Shown: positions 25,946-35,008, numbered from the stretch's first letter. The stretch: 64,000 nucleotides of DNA from Bradyrhizobium sp. WSM1743 (GCF_000473065.1 NZ_AXAZ01000030.1:24063-88062); one strand, 5' to 3'. Program-made: numbers and translations. The notes: generated from the sequence alone by a model not told the origin.

Positions 25946-26260
25946 GTGGCCTGGAGCATCCTGTTTGTCGCCGGTCTTCTCGAGATCACCTGGGCGATCG
26001 GCTTGAAATACACCGAGGGCTTCACCAAGCCTGTTCCGTCCGTGATCACGCTGGCGGCCATGGCCGGCAGCGTCATCCTGCTCGGGCTTGCGCTCAAATC
26101 ACTTCCCGTCGGAACCGCCTATGCGGTCTGGACCGGCATCGGCGCGGTCGGCACTGCGACGCTCGGCATCTTCCTGTTCGGCGAGCCGGCAACGGCCTTC
26201 CGTCTCGCCAGCATCGCCCTGATCGTCGCCGGGATTGCCGGGCTGAAGCTCGTTACCTGA
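25946..26260 (+). CDS. gdx: Guanidinium exporter Gdx (SugE), SMR family
   Basis: A 104-aa small multidrug-resistance protein with four TM helices. The signature LLEITWAIGLKYTEGF, containing the essential Glu, marks the Gdx/SugE subgroup, which exports guanidinium in exchange for protons. It works as an antiparallel dual-topology dimer. I use GTG at 25946: GGAG lies 7 nt upstream and the first helix follows; the frame open to 25823 would overlap the riboswitch. The stop overlaps the convergent pit gene by 8 bp. Confidence 0.92.
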   Translation: MAWSILFVAGLLEITWAIGLKYTEGFTKPVPSVITLAAMAGSVILLGLALKSLPVGTAYAVWTGIGAVGTATLGIFLFGEPATAFRLASIALIVAGIAGLKLVT

Positions 26261-27257
26261 CGATCTGGACCCCCCACCAGGTCAGCGCCGCGACGATCGC
26301 CGAGGCCGGGATCGTGATCACCCAGGCATAGACGATCGAGCTGGCGACGTTCCAGCGCACTGCCGAGACGCGGCGGGCGGCGCCGACGCCGATGATCGCA
26401 CCGGTAATGGTGTGGGTGGTCGAGACGGGAACGCCGAGATAGGTCGCCATGAACAGGGTCGCGGCGCCCCCCGTCTCGGCGCAAAAGCCCTGCATCGGCG
26501 TCAATTTCGTGATGCGCAGGCCCATGGTGCGGACGATGCGCCAGCCGCCCATCAGCGTGCCCAGCGCCATCGCCGCCTGGCAGGACAGCACCACCCAGAA
26601 CGGCACCGAGAATTCGCTGCCGAGATGGCCTTGCGAATACAGCAGCACCGCGATGATGCCCATGGTCTTCTGCGCGTCGTTGCCGCCATGGCCGAGCGAA
26701 TAGAGCGAGGCGGAGGCGAATTGCAGGATGCGGAAGGCACGATCGACCGCGAACGGCGTCGAGCGCACCGAGGCCCAGGACACGATCGCCACCAGCATCA
26801 TTGCGAGCAGGAAGCCGACCAGCGGCGACAGCACGATCGCCAGCACCGTCTTGGATAATCCGCTCCACACCGCGGCCGAAATCCCCGCCTTGGCCATGCC
26901 GCCGCCGACGAGCCCGCCGATCAGCGCGTGCGAGGACGAGGATGGGATGCCGAGCGCCCAGGTCACGAGGTTCCAGACAATGGCCCCAACCAGCGCTGCG
27001 AAGATCACCTGGGCGTCGACGACCGCGGGATCGATGATGCCGGTCCCGATGGTCTGCGCGACATGCAGCCCGAACACCAGGAAGGCGATGAAATTGAAGA
27101 ACGCGGCCCAGAATACCGCGAATTGCGGCCGCAGCACGCGGGTCGAGACGATGGTCGCGATCGAATTGGCGGCGTCGTGCAGGCCGTTCAGGAAATCGAA
27201 CAGCAGCGCGACGGCGATCAAGCCGACCAGGACGGGAAGACCCAACGCGGCATCCAC
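26253..27257 (-). CDS. pit: Low-affinity inorganic phosphate transporter PitA family
   Basis: A 334-aa integral membrane protein of about ten helices. It has two inverted copies of the PiT signature: FDFLNGLHDAANSIATIVSTRVL near the N-terminus and SLGHGGNDAQKTMGII in the second half. PiT proteins co-transport metal-phosphate with protons. GTG at 27257, 14 nt after the DUF47 stop, is the probable start. The longer upstream frame overlaps the DUF47 gene. Operon with DUF47, as the orfA-pit pair of Sinorhizobium. Confidence 0.92.
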   Translation of the reverse strand: MDAALGLPVLVGLIAVALLFDFLNGLHDAANSIATIVSTRVLRPQFAVFWAAFFNFIAFLVFGLHVAQTIGTGIIDPAVVDAQVIFAALVGAIVWNLVTWALGIPSSSSHALIGGLVGGGMAKAGISAAVWSGLSKTVLAIVLSPLVGFLLAMMLVAIVSWASVRSTPFAVDRAFRILQFASASLYSLGHGGNDAQKTMGIIAVLLYSQGHLGSEFSVPFWVVLSCQAAMALGTLMGGWRIVRTMGLRITKLTPMQGFCAETGGAATLFMATYLGVPVSTTHTITGAIIGVGAARRVSAVRWNVASSIVYAWVITIPASAIVAALTWWGVQIVR

Positions 27258-27271
27258 AGCGCAGCCCTGCC

Positions 27272-27916
27272 CTAGACTTGCTCGATGACGATGCTGTTGA
27301 TCTCGTTGGCGACGTCGTCGAAGCGATCGGCCACCTTCTCCAGATGGTCGTAGATCTCGACGCCGACGATGAAGTCCATCGCATTGCCGTCGCGATGCTT
27401 GAGGAACAGCTCCTTCAGGCCGATGTCGTGGAGATCGTCGACCCGGCCCTCCAGCTTGCCGAGCTCTTCGGTGATGGCGGTCAGCATGGCGACGTTCGGG
27501 CCGATCGATTGCATCAGCGGCAGCGCACGCCCGACCAGATTGGCGCATTCGATCAGGAGCCCACCGATCTCGCGCATCGGAGGCTCGAAGGCGCGAACCT
27601 CGAACAGCATGACCGCCTTGGCCGTCTGCTGCATCTGGTCGATGGCATCGTCCATCGAGGTGATCAGGTTCTTGATGTCGCCGCGGTCGAACGGGGTGAT
27701 GAAGGTGCGGCGCACCGCCGTCAGCACCTCACGGGTGATGTTGTCGGCGTCGTTCTCGAACTGGTTGACGCGCTGGCAATAGACCGGCGTCTCCTCGCCC
27801 CCATTGAGCATGCCCTGGAGCGCGATCGCGCCCTGGATCACCGTCTGGGCATGCCGGTCGAACAGGTCGAAGAACCGTTCTTCCTTGGGCAGGAACGCAC
27901 GAAACCATCGCATCAT
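27272..27916 (-). CDS. DUF47 (PhoU-like) phosphate-transport accessory protein
   Basis: A 214-aa all-helical protein of the DUF47/PhoU_div family. It has the conserved start RWFRAFLPKEERFFDLFDRHA and metal-site helix patterns ENDADNITREV and VEIYDHLEKVADRFDDVANEI. These proteins accompany Pit transporters and are thought to regulate them. In Sinorhizobium the equivalent orfA-pit is repressed by PhoB. Two adjacent ATGs (27916 and 27913) are possible starts. Confidence 0.9.
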   Translation of the reverse strand: MMRWFRAFLPKEERFFDLFDRHAQTVIQGAIALQGMLNGGEETPVYCQRVNQFENDADNITREVLTAVRRTFITPFDRGDIKNLITSMDDAIDQMQQTAKAVMLFEVRAFEPPMREIGGLLIECANLVGRALPLMQSIGPNVAMLTAITEELGKLEGRVDDLHDIGLKELFLKHRDGNAMDFIVGVEIYDHLEKVADRFDDVANEINSIVIEQV

Positions 27917-27939
27917 GGAGATAGGCTACCGGTTGGAAA

Positions 27940-27961
27940 TGGCCAGGCCCCGAAGGGGCCG
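27940..27961. other. GC-rich hairpin in the DUF47 leader
   Basis: GGCCCCGAAGGGGCC (about 27946-27960) is a self-complementary hairpin just upstream of the DUF47 start. No T-run follows on either strand. It lies directly beside the PHO box. Confidence 0.5.
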
Positions 27962-27976
27962 TCATAAAACTGTCAT
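27959..27976 (+). promoter_or_regulatory. PHO box (PhoB binding site) of the DUF47-pit operon
   Basis: CCGTCAT (27959-27965), AAAA spacer (27966-27969) and CTGTCAT (27970-27976) reproduce the 7-4-7 PHO box with a single mismatch in the first half. It starts 43 bp upstream of the DUF47 ATG but reads on the opposite strand to the gene, an orientation compatible with repression. Regulation by PhoB is inferred from this match and the Sinorhizobium orfA-pit precedent. Confidence 0.8.
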
Positions 27977-28073
27977 AGACCATTTTCGATCCGCGCGCGT
28001 GTCATCTCACGGCCGCGGAGCCGGATCATCCACCGCTTTCAGTCGGTCGGTAAACCGATTTTAAATCAGCTAC

Positions 28074-29042
28074 TTAGAGCGATCGCCGCAAGTAATGCGC
28101 GATTTCGCCGATGACGCCGCGGCGGAAGGTGAGCACGCAGATCACGAAGATCGCGCCCTGGATCACCGTCACCCACTGGCCGAAGCTCGCCAGATATTGC
28201 TGCATGGCGATGATCACGAAGGCGCCGACCACGGGGCCGAAAATGGTGCCGAGACCGCCGACCAGCGTCATCAGCACGACCTCGCCCGACATCGACCAGT
28301 GCACGTCGGTGAGCGAGGCGTTCTGGGCCACGAACACCTTCAGCGCTCCGGCGAAACCGGCCAGCGTGCCGGACAGGACGAAGGCCAGGAACTTGTACTG
28401 GTCGGTGCGGTAGCCGAGCGAGATCGCGCGCGGCTCGTTTTCGCGGATCGACTTCAGAACCTCACCGAACGGCGAGTTGATGATGCGGAAGATCAAGAGG
28501 AAGCCGGCGAGGAAGCCGACCAGCACGACGTAATACAGAACCGTCGGCTTGGAGAGGTCGAGGACACCGAACATGTGTCCTTGCGGAATGCCCTGGATGC
28601 CGTCCTCACCATGGGTGAAGGGAGCCTGGAGATAGATGAAGTACAAGAGCTGCGACAGCGCCAGGGTGATCATCGAGAAATAGATGCCCTGGCGGCGGAT
28701 CGAGATGTAGCCGGTCACGATCGAGAGCACGAAAGCCGCGGCGATGCCGACGAGGATGCCGAGCTCCGGCGGCAGCCCCCACACCTTCAGCGCATGCGCG
28801 CTGCAATAGCCGGCTGTCCCTAAGAACATCGCGTGGCCGAACGACAACAGGCCGCCATAGCCGATCAGAAGATTGAAGGCGCAGGCGAGCAGCGCAAAGC
28901 ACAGCGCCTGCATCACGAAGAACGGATAGACTCCCGTGAAGGGCACCGCCGCCAAGAGCAGCGCCATCACCACGAACACAATCATCTCGTCGCGCATCGC
29001 ACGCGGGGTTGCAGGCAGGGTATCGTCCGTCAGGGTTGTCAT
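28074..29042 (-). CDS. livM: Branched-chain amino acid-type ABC permease LivM
   Basis: A 322-aa inner-membrane permease with about nine helices. The LivM pattern YGGLLSFGHAMFLGTAGYC and the late EAA-like loop RENEPRAISLGYRTDQYKFLAFV are visible. It pairs with LivH, whose stop lies one base upstream of this start. Last gene of the livGFKHM cluster. The 157 nt beyond its stop hold only the PHO box and hairpins of the next operon. Confidence 0.92.
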   Translation of the reverse strand: MTTLTDDTLPATPRAMRDEMIVFVVMALLLAAVPFTGVYPFFVMQALCFALLACAFNLLIGYGGLLSFGHAMFLGTAGYCSAHALKVWGLPPELGILVGIAAAFVLSIVTGYISIRRQGIYFSMITLALSQLLYFIYLQAPFTHGEDGIQGIPQGHMFGVLDLSKPTVLYYVVLVGFLAGFLLIFRIINSPFGEVLKSIRENEPRAISLGYRTDQYKFLAFVLSGTLAGFAGALKVFVAQNASLTDVHWSMSGEVVLMTLVGGLGTIFGPVVGAFVIIAMQQYLASFGQWVTVIQGAIFVICVLTFRRGVIGEIAHYLRRSL

Positions 29043-29043
29043 C

Positions 29044-29907
29044 TCAGGCCGCCCTTCCCGTCAATCCCGTTGGCTTCACCAGGAGCACCAGCACCATCAG
29101 CACGAACACGACGGTGTTTGAGGCCTCGGGGTAGAAATACTTGGTCAGGCCCTCGATCACGCCGAGCGCAAAGCCCGTGATGATGGAGCCCATGATCGAA
29201 CCCATGCCGCCGATCACCACCACCGCGAACACGACGATGATGAGGTCGGCGCCCATCAGCGGGCGCACCTGGTTGATCGGGGCCGAGAGCACGCCGGCGA
29301 GCGCCGCAAGGCCGACGCCGAGACCGTAGGTCAGCGTGATCATGCGCGGCACGTTGATGCCGAAGGCGCGCACCAGCGTCGGATTTTCAGTGGCGGCGCG
29401 CAGGTAAGCGCCGAGCTGCGTCTTCTCGATCAGGAACCAGGTGGCAAGGCACACCACGAGCGAGAACACGACGACCCAGCCGCGATAGACGGGTAAGAAC
29501 ATGAAGCCGAGATTCATGCCGCCCCTGAGCTGATCCGGAATGGCGTAAGGCAGTCCCGAGGAGCCGAAGTAGTTCTGGAATACGCCCTGCACGATCAGCG
29601 CGATTCCGAAGGTCAGCAGCAAACCATAGAGATGATCGAGCCCCGTCAGCCACTGCAGCATGGTCCGTTCCAGGATCATGCCGAAGATACCGACGATGAT
29701 GGGGGCCAGCAGCAAGGCCCACCAGTAATTGATGCCGCCGAGGTTCAGCAGGAAATAGGCGACGAAGGCGCCCATCATGTAGAGCGCGCCATGGGCGAAA
29801 TTGATGATGTTGAGCATGCCGAAGATCACGGCAAGCCCGAGACTGAGCAGCGCGTAGAACGAGCCGTTGATCAGTCCCACCAGTAGCTGAGCGTATAGAG
29901 CCTGCAT
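29044..29907 (-). CDS. livH: Branched-chain amino acid-type ABC permease LivH
   Basis: A 287-aa permease with the LivH start LLVGLINGSFYALLSLGLAVIFG and NFAHGALYMMGAF. The loop GLGVGLAALAGVLSAPINQV precedes the ATPase-docking region. It lies 76 nt downstream of the binding-protein gene and forms the translocation pore with LivM. Confidence 0.92.
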   Translation of the reverse strand: MQALYAQLLVGLINGSFYALLSLGLAVIFGMLNIINFAHGALYMMGAFVAYFLLNLGGINYWWALLLAPIIVGIFGMILERTMLQWLTGLDHLYGLLLTFGIALIVQGVFQNYFGSSGLPYAIPDQLRGGMNLGFMFLPVYRGWVVVFSLVVCLATWFLIEKTQLGAYLRAATENPTLVRAFGINVPRMITLTYGLGVGLAALAGVLSAPINQVRPLMGADLIIVVFAVVVIGGMGSIMGSIITGFALGVIEGLTKYFYPEASNTVVFVLMVLVLLVKPTGLTGRAA

Positions 29908-29983
29908 CGATCCCGCACCCGGTCCCTTCGGCGTTCCTCAACAGCAGGCCGGCACCGTTGCGCACCGGCCCGCATCGTCACCG

Positions 29984-31204
29984 TTACTTCTTCACCAGCG
30001 GACAGGCGCTCTCCGACAGCGGCCGGAACGCTTGGTCCGCCGGGGTCGTGCCGATCAGCTTGTAATAGTCCCACGGCCCCTTGGATTCCTCGGGCTTCTT
30101 GACCTCGAAGAGATAGGCGGGATGAAGCTTGCGGCCGTCCGCGCGGATCGTGCCCTTGCCGAACAGCGCGTCGTCTGTCGGCATTTCCTTCATCTTGGCC
30201 ACGACCTTGGCGCCGTCATGCGGGTTGCCGCCCATCGCCTCCAGCGCCTTGAAATAGTGGAGCAGGCCCGAATAGACGCCGGCCTGCACCATCGAAGGCA
30301 TCGCCTTGTTCTTCATGCGCTCGGAAAAGCGTTTGGAGAAGGCGCGAGTGCCGTCATTCAGGTCCCAGTAGAAGGTCTCGGTGAAGTTCAGTCCCTGCGC
30401 TACCTTCAATCCGAGCGCATGGACGTCGGTTATGAACAGCAGGAGCCCCGCGAGCTTCTGGCCGCCCGATACGATGCCGAACTCCGCCGCTTGCTTGATC
30501 GTGTTGGTGGTGTCGCCGCCGGCATTCGCCATGCCCACGATCTTGGCCTTCGACGCTTGCGCCTGGAGCAGGAAGGAGGAGAAATCCGCCGTATTGAGGG
30601 GATGCTTGACCGTGCCAATCACCTTGCCGCCTGATTTCACGACCACGGCGGTGGTGTCACGCTCGAGCGCATGGCCAAAGGCGTAGTCTGCGGTCAGGAA
30701 GTACCAAGTGTCGCCGCCGGCCTTCACCAGCGCTTGCCCCGTGCTATTGGCCAGCATGTAGGTGTCGTAGACCCAGTGGATCGTGTTCGGCGAGCACTGG
30801 GCGTTGGTCAGGTCGGACGTCGCCGCGCCCGTATCGATCAGAATCGAATTCTTCTCCCTGACGACATTGTTGACCGCGAGCGCCACGCCCGAGTTCAGCA
30901 CGTCCATGAAAATGTCGACCTTCTCGACATCGATCCACTGCCGCGCAATCGCAGTCCCGATGTCCGGCTTGTTCTGATGGTCGGCCGAAATCAGGTCGAT
31001 CTTCCAACCCTTCGCAGTCAGGCCGGCATCCTCGATGGCCATCTGCGCCGCCAATGTCGAGCCCGGCCCGCCGAGGTCGGCATAGAGCCCGGAATTATCG
31101 GTGAGCACACCGATCTTGATGGCCTTGTCCTGCGCCATCGCCGCGCTCGTTGCCGCGAGCGCAATGGCGGTGCCGAGCAACATTGCTGAAATGATCCGTT
31201 TCAT
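29984..31204 (-). CDS. livK: LivK-type periplasmic substrate-binding protein
   Basis: A 406-aa binding protein. The signal peptide MKRIISAMLLGTAIALAATS ends near AMAQD. The mature domain has the type I two-lobe fold; runs such as KIGVLTDNSGLYADLGG and YDTYMLANSTGQAL are close to those of the orphan paralogue at 15479-16705. It starts at the ATG at 31204, where the signal peptide begins. It delivers substrate to LivHM; relatives also bind urea, amides or aromatic acids, so branched-chain amino acids are only the default. Confidence 0.9.
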   Translation of the reverse strand: MKRIISAMLLGTAIALAATSAAMAQDKAIKIGVLTDNSGLYADLGGPGSTLAAQMAIEDAGLTAKGWKIDLISADHQNKPDIGTAIARQWIDVEKVDIFMDVLNSGVALAVNNVVREKNSILIDTGAATSDLTNAQCSPNTIHWVYDTYMLANSTGQALVKAGGDTWYFLTADYAFGHALERDTTAVVVKSGGKVIGTVKHPLNTADFSSFLLQAQASKAKIVGMANAGGDTTNTIKQAAEFGIVSGGQKLAGLLLFITDVHALGLKVAQGLNFTETFYWDLNDGTRAFSKRFSERMKNKAMPSMVQAGVYSGLLHYFKALEAMGGNPHDGAKVVAKMKEMPTDDALFGKGTIRADGRKLHPAYLFEVKKPEESKGPWDYYKLIGTTPADQAFRPLSESACPLVKK

Positions 31205-31259
31205 GGTCGCTCTCCAATACCTTCTCTTTATGCTCATCAGTTAAATTCAGGCCCGGCGC

Positions 31260-32006
31260 TCAGACACCGAGGTAGGTGTGGAGCTTGTCCATGTTAGCGG
31301 CAAGCTCGGCGTTGGAAAATCCGTCAATGATCTTGCCGTGCTCGACCACATAATAGCGATCGGCGACGGTGGAGGCGAAGCGGAAGTTCTGCTCGACCAG
31401 GAGGATCGTGAAGCCCTCCTTCTTGAGCCGCGCAATGGTGTGACCGATCTGCTGGATGATCACGGGCGCAAGGCCCTCGGTCGGCTCGTCCAGCATCAGG
31501 AAGCTCGCGCCGGTGCGCAGGATGCGTGCGATCGCGAGCATCTGCTGCTCGCCGCCCGACAGCTTCGTGCCCTGGCTGTTCAGCCGCTCCTTCAGGTTCG
31601 GAAACAGGTCGAAGATCTGATCGAGCGGCAGTCCGCCCTCGCGAACGACCGGCGGCAGCATCAGATTCTCGCGGACGTCGAGGCTGGAGAATATCCCCCG
31701 CTCTTCCGGGCAGAAGGCGATGCCCATCCGCGCGATCTTGTCGGAGGTGGCGCGGATGATCTCCTGGTCGTTGAACTTCACCGAGCCGGAGCGCTTGCCG
31801 ATGATGCCCATGATCGACTTCAGCGTGGTCGTCTTGCCGGCGCCGTTGCGCCCGAGCAAGGTGACGACCTCGCCCGCGTTCACGTCGAAGTTGATCCCGT
31901 GCAGGATGTGGGACTCGCCGTACCAGGCTTCGAGGTTGCGAACTTGAAGGATGTTGCCGCCGGACGCAGCCCTGGCCGGAGCCTCGGCAATCGCAGTGTC
32001 AGGCAT
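31260..32006 (-). CDS. livF: Branched-chain amino acid-type ABC ATPase LivF
   Basis: A 248-aa ATPase with Walker A GRNGAGKTTTLKSI, signature LSGGEQQMLAIARIL and Walker B FLMLDEPTEGLAPV, the LivF pattern. It overlaps the end of livG by 8 nt, so translation is coupled. Supplies energy with LivG to LivHM. Confidence 0.93.
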   Translation of the reverse strand: MPDTAIAEAPARAASGGNILQVRNLEAWYGESHILHGINFDVNAGEVVTLLGRNGAGKTTTLKSIMGIIGKRSGSVKFNDQEIIRATSDKIARMGIAFCPEERGIFSSLDVRENLMLPPVVREGGLPLDQIFDLFPNLKERLNSQGTKLSGGEQQMLAIARILRTGASFLMLDEPTEGLAPVIIQQIGHTIARLKKEGFTILLVEQNFRFASTVADRYYVVEHGKIIDGFSNAELAANMDKLHTYLGV

Positions 32007-32754
32007 GACCGGCTCCCAGATAGGCTTCCTTGACGCGTTCGTCCTTGGTGAGCTCGGAGTAATGGCCCTGCGCGAGCACCTGCCCGCGCGTCAGCACGGT
32101 GATGATGTCGGAGAGGTTAGCCACGACGCTCAAATTATGCTCGACCATCAGGATGGTATATTTCGCGGAGATGCGCTTGATCAGCGCCGCGATCTTGTCG
32201 ATGTCCTCGTGACCCATGCCGGCCATCGGCTCGTCCAGCAGCATCATCTCAGGGTCGAGCGCAAGCGTGGTTGCGATCTCGAGTGCACGCTTGCGCCCAT
32301 AGGGCATCTCGACCGCAGGCGTACTGGCAAACTCGCTGAGGCCGACATCGTTGAGCAGCTCGCGCGCACGATCGTTGAAGCGGTTGAGCACGGATTTGGA
32401 GCGCCAGAAGTCGAACGAAGAGCCGTGCTGGCGCTGAAGCGCGACGCGGACGTTTTCCAGCGCGGTGAGATGCGGAAACACCGCCGAAATCTGGAACGAA
32501 CGCACAAGACCCATGCGGGCCACATCCGCCGGCGCCATCGCCGTGATGTCCTGCCCCTTGTACAGGATCTTTCCGGCAGACGGTTTGAGGAACTTGGTCA
32601 AGAGATTGAAGCAGGTCGTCTTGCCGGCCCCGTTCGGGCCGATCAACGCGTGAATGCTCCCACGGCGAACCTTGAGCGCAACGTCGCGGACGGCGAAGAA
32701 GCCCGCGAACTCCTTGGTCAAGCCTTCCGTTTCGAGAATGAACTCATCGGCCAA
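31999..32754 (-). CDS. livG: Branched-chain amino acid-type ABC ATPase LivG
   Basis: A 251-aa ATPase with Walker A GPNGAGKTTCFNLL, the ALEIATTLALDPEMMLLDEP segment in the signature/Walker B region, and the LivG C-terminal tail ending VKEAYLGAG. I chose TTG at 32754: on the minus strand AGGGGGA lies 7 nt before it and the conserved start FILETEGLTKEFAGF follows. A longer frame to 32883 is not needed. First gene of the cluster, with about 310 bp of gene-free DNA before it that shows no recognised site. Confidence 0.88.
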   Translation of the reverse strand: MADEFILETEGLTKEFAGFFAVRDVALKVRRGSIHALIGPNGAGKTTCFNLLTKFLKPSAGKILYKGQDITAMAPADVARMGLVRSFQISAVFPHLTALENVRVALQRQHGSSFDFWRSKSVLNRFNDRARELLNDVGLSEFASTPAVEMPYGRKRALEIATTLALDPEMMLLDEPMAGMGHEDIDKIAALIKRISAKYTILMVEHNLSVVANLSDIITVLTRGQVLAQGHYSELTKDERVKEAYLGAGHA

Positions 32755-33064
32755 ACAGATTTCCCCCTGCCCGCGCGAGGCGCGTGGCTGTCCTTGTTGC
32801 TTCGGCTGTCCGGAGGACTTGGATCCCACCCGGAGCGCCGCCTCCGGGCGCGGAATATGCCGGAGGTGACGGGGGTTAGGCAAGGCGGAAAGCTGAGCAG
32901 ATCAGGCCTCCGGCTGGGATACAAATGCTCCCTTAGTCGGAGACGTTTTGATGTCGTGCCTGCCCGGCCTCCCGGTTCGCAAAAGCACCGGCCATCAAGC
33001 CGTCGTTAACGGTCTTTCGTCCCGCGCGCCAGCCTTCATCAATAATTTTCCCGCAAGCGGGATC

Positions 33065-33745
33065 ATGCGCGCGTCTTCACGTGCGGAGAATATTGCTTTG
33101 GATTTTGCAAGCGCCGCTCCCTCCGTCGTCAAGTCGATCCGGCAACGCGATCTCCTGAACACGTGGCTGCGACTTTATGCGCGCCGGCAGATCGCGCCGG
33201 CGATCTGGGAGTATCAGCCTGCGCGGCTCGAGGAGGAGCTGTCGGATCTCATCTACTATACGGTGGAGTTTTCGACGCCGACGCCGCGCCTCATCATCCA
33301 GAGCGAAGGCACGCGAATCTCGCGTGCCTACGGACATACCGGCAAGGGCGTTCCGCTCGATGACTATGTCGGACCGCGGCTCGCTCCATTCGTGATGCCG
33401 ATCTATCATGAATGCGTGGCGCGCGGGCTGCCCGTCTACAGCGTGGCCGACGTCGAGGACATCTACGGACGCATCGTCGCCTATGAACGGCTGCTGCTGC
33501 CCTTCCAGACCGACGGCAAGGTCTGTCACGTCATCGCCTCGGTCAAGACGTTCTGCGAGGACGGCGGCTTCGAGATCAAGAATCTGATGCGCGGAAATGA
33601 CGCGCTGCCGCGTCCAAAGATGCATGCAGTGATCGATCGCGAGCTGTTTCATCGCGCCCCCGGCCGCATCGCGCCCGCCGAGGAGGTCGAGTTCTCCAAC
33701 CAGCCGGGTCCCGGCATCACCACCGAGATCATCGAGCTGAACTAA
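33065..33745 (+). CDS. PAS-like domain protein of unknown function (alphaproteobacterial PAS_5-type)
   Basis: A 226-aa cytosolic protein, no signal peptide. The N-terminal helix RDLLNTWLRLYARRQIAPAI and the central alpha/beta region (ERLLLPFQTDGKVCHVIASVKTF) look like the single-domain PAS_5 proteins common in rhizobia. These carry no attached output domain, so a regulatory partner would be separate. The ATG at 33065 is used; a frame reaching 32948 adds unrelated residues. Function unknown. Confidence 0.6.
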   Translation: MRASSRAENIALDFASAAPSVVKSIRQRDLLNTWLRLYARRQIAPAIWEYQPARLEEELSDLIYYTVEFSTPTPRLIIQSEGTRISRAYGHTGKGVPLDDYVGPRLAPFVMPIYHECVARGLPVYSVADVEDIYGRIVAYERLLLPFQTDGKVCHVIASVKTFCEDGGFEIKNLMRGNDALPRPKMHAVIDRELFHRAPGRIAPAEEVEFSNQPGPGITTEIIELN

Positions 33746-33787
33746 GACGGAATCGCATTAGGTTGAAGCGATTGCCGCGGGCTTGCT

Positions 33788-33908
33788 CATCTCTCCCGCT
33801 TGCGGGAGAGGTCGGCGCGAAGCGCCGGGTGATGGCTCTCTCCACTCGGGGATTGTCCCATCGCGGAAACACCCTCTCCCCAACCCTCTCCCGCAAGCGG
33901 GAGAGGGA
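33788..33908. repeat. Intergenic repeat with CTCTCCCGCTTGCGGGAGAG palindromes
   Basis: The left palindrome CTCTCCCGCTTGCGGGAGAG (33791-33810) and the related right one CTCTCCCGCAAGCGGGAGAG (about 33886-33905) enclose GGCGCGAAGCGCC and other short arms. It lies between convergent genes. A typical dispersed rhizobial intergenic element. Confidence 0.75.
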
Positions 33909-33960
33909 GCCCACCTTCGCCTTTGCGGCTATCGAGCCTCATCTCATCATGCTTTGGCAG

Positions 33961-34320
33961 TCAGCGCGATTTGGCGCCGACTTCCTTGGCATAGATGTCC
34001 AGCTTGAAGCCGACCAGTAGCTTGCTGCCGATTTCCAGCACCGGTCGCTTGATCATCGATGGTTGCGCTAGCATCAATGCCAACGCCTTCTTCTCGGTGA
34101 GGCCTTCCTTGTCGGAGTCGGGGAGCTTCTTGAAGGTCGTCCCGGCGCGATTGAGCAGCGTCTCCCAGCCGACCTTGTCGCTCCACTGCTTGAGCTTGTC
34201 CTTCTCGACACCTGCGGCCTTGTAGTCGTGAAACTCGTAAGCCACGCCGTGGGCATCGAGCCAGGCGCGGGCCTTCTTCATGGTGTCGCAGTTCTTGATG
34301 CCGTAGATGATGTTGGGCAA
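33961..34320 (-). CDS. ArsC/Spx-family protein, YffB type
   Basis: A 119-aa thioredoxin-fold protein with the YffB signature IYGIKNCDTMKKARAWL, in which Cys is the likely redox or glutathione-reactive residue. The later PSMIKRPVLE carries the conserved cis-Pro segment. YffB-like proteins are small reductases of unclear substrate, not true arsenate reductases. The start TTG at 34320 begins exactly at the conserved NIIYG; longer upstream frame lacks homology. Confidence 0.85.
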   Translation of the reverse strand: MPNIIYGIKNCDTMKKARAWLDAHGVAYEFHDYKAAGVEKDKLKQWSDKVGWETLLNRAGTTFKKLPDSDKEGLTEKKALALMLAQPSMIKRPVLEIGSKLLVGFKLDIYAKEVGAKSR

Positions 34321-34426
34321 GACGTTCCTCGCGCATGGCCTATCGTGACGTACGTGGCGTTGTACGAAACTCCGGTTCGCGCGACAATATTGCGGACGAC
34401 GCCAACTCTCTCCGAACGGACATCCC

Positions 34427-34798
34427 ATGCACGTCACCCACGATCCCGCAGCTGCCGCCTCGCCGACGATCGACTTCAACAGCTTCCTCGCGGTCGATGT
34501 CCGTGTCGGCACCATCGTCGACGCCAAACCGTTTCCGGAGGCGCGCAAGCCGGCCTGGCGGCTGTGGATCGATTTCGGTCCCGCCATTGGCGTGCGCAAG
34601 AGCTCGGCCCAGATCACTGAAAACCACCCACTCGATACTCTCGTGGGGCAACAGGTCGCGGCCGTCGTCAATTTCCCGCCACGCCAGATCGGCCCAGTCG
34701 TCTCCGAGGTGCTGACGCTCGGCTTCCCCGATGCGAACGGCAAGGTCGTGCTGGTGCAGCCAAGCAAGTCCGTGCCGAACGGCGGACGGCTGTTCTAG
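34427..34798 (+). CDS. csaA: CsaA-type tRNA-binding domain protein
   Basis: A 123-aa OB-fold protein matching CsaA from near its start: FNSFLAVDVRVGTIVDAKPF, then SSAQITENH and VNFPPRQIGPVVSEVLTLGF. CsaA is a dimeric secretion-related chaperone carrying the EMAP/TRBP111 tRNA-binding domain. It is divergent from the YffB gene. Confidence 0.9.
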   Translation: MHVTHDPAAAASPTIDFNSFLAVDVRVGTIVDAKPFPEARKPAWRLWIDFGPAIGVRKSSAQITENHPLDTLVGQQVAAVVNFPPRQIGPVVSEVLTLGFPDANGKVVLVQPSKSVPNGGRLF

Positions 34799-34878
34799 CG
34801 GCACACGAGCCAAGAGCCGCCCCGCCGCGGTTGGCAGGGCGCGTCAGCCACTGCCTCCCGGTCCGGCGCCAGCAGGTC

Positions 34879-34992
34879 TTGACTTGGCCATCGCTCACCT
34901 GCTAAAAATGACTGATCGATCGTTTTTTATTGGTTTCGCCGAAAACTGGACCTGTCTCCGACAGACCTCCAAAGCGATCGATCCGTCAGTTA
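34879..34992 (+). promoter_or_regulatory. Promoter and paired candidate operator sites of the TetR gene
   Basis: TTGACT (34879-34884) and TAAAAA (34903-34908) form a plausible sigma-70 promoter with an 18-nt spacer. ACTGATCGATCG (34911-34922) overlaps the expected start site and recurs inverted, with an extra base, as CGATCGATCCGTCAGT (34975-34990). Two inverted copies flanking the leader fit autoregulation by the TetR protein at 35009. Confidence 0.5.
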
Positions 34993-35008
34993 TTTATGGA
35001 CCGAGCCG

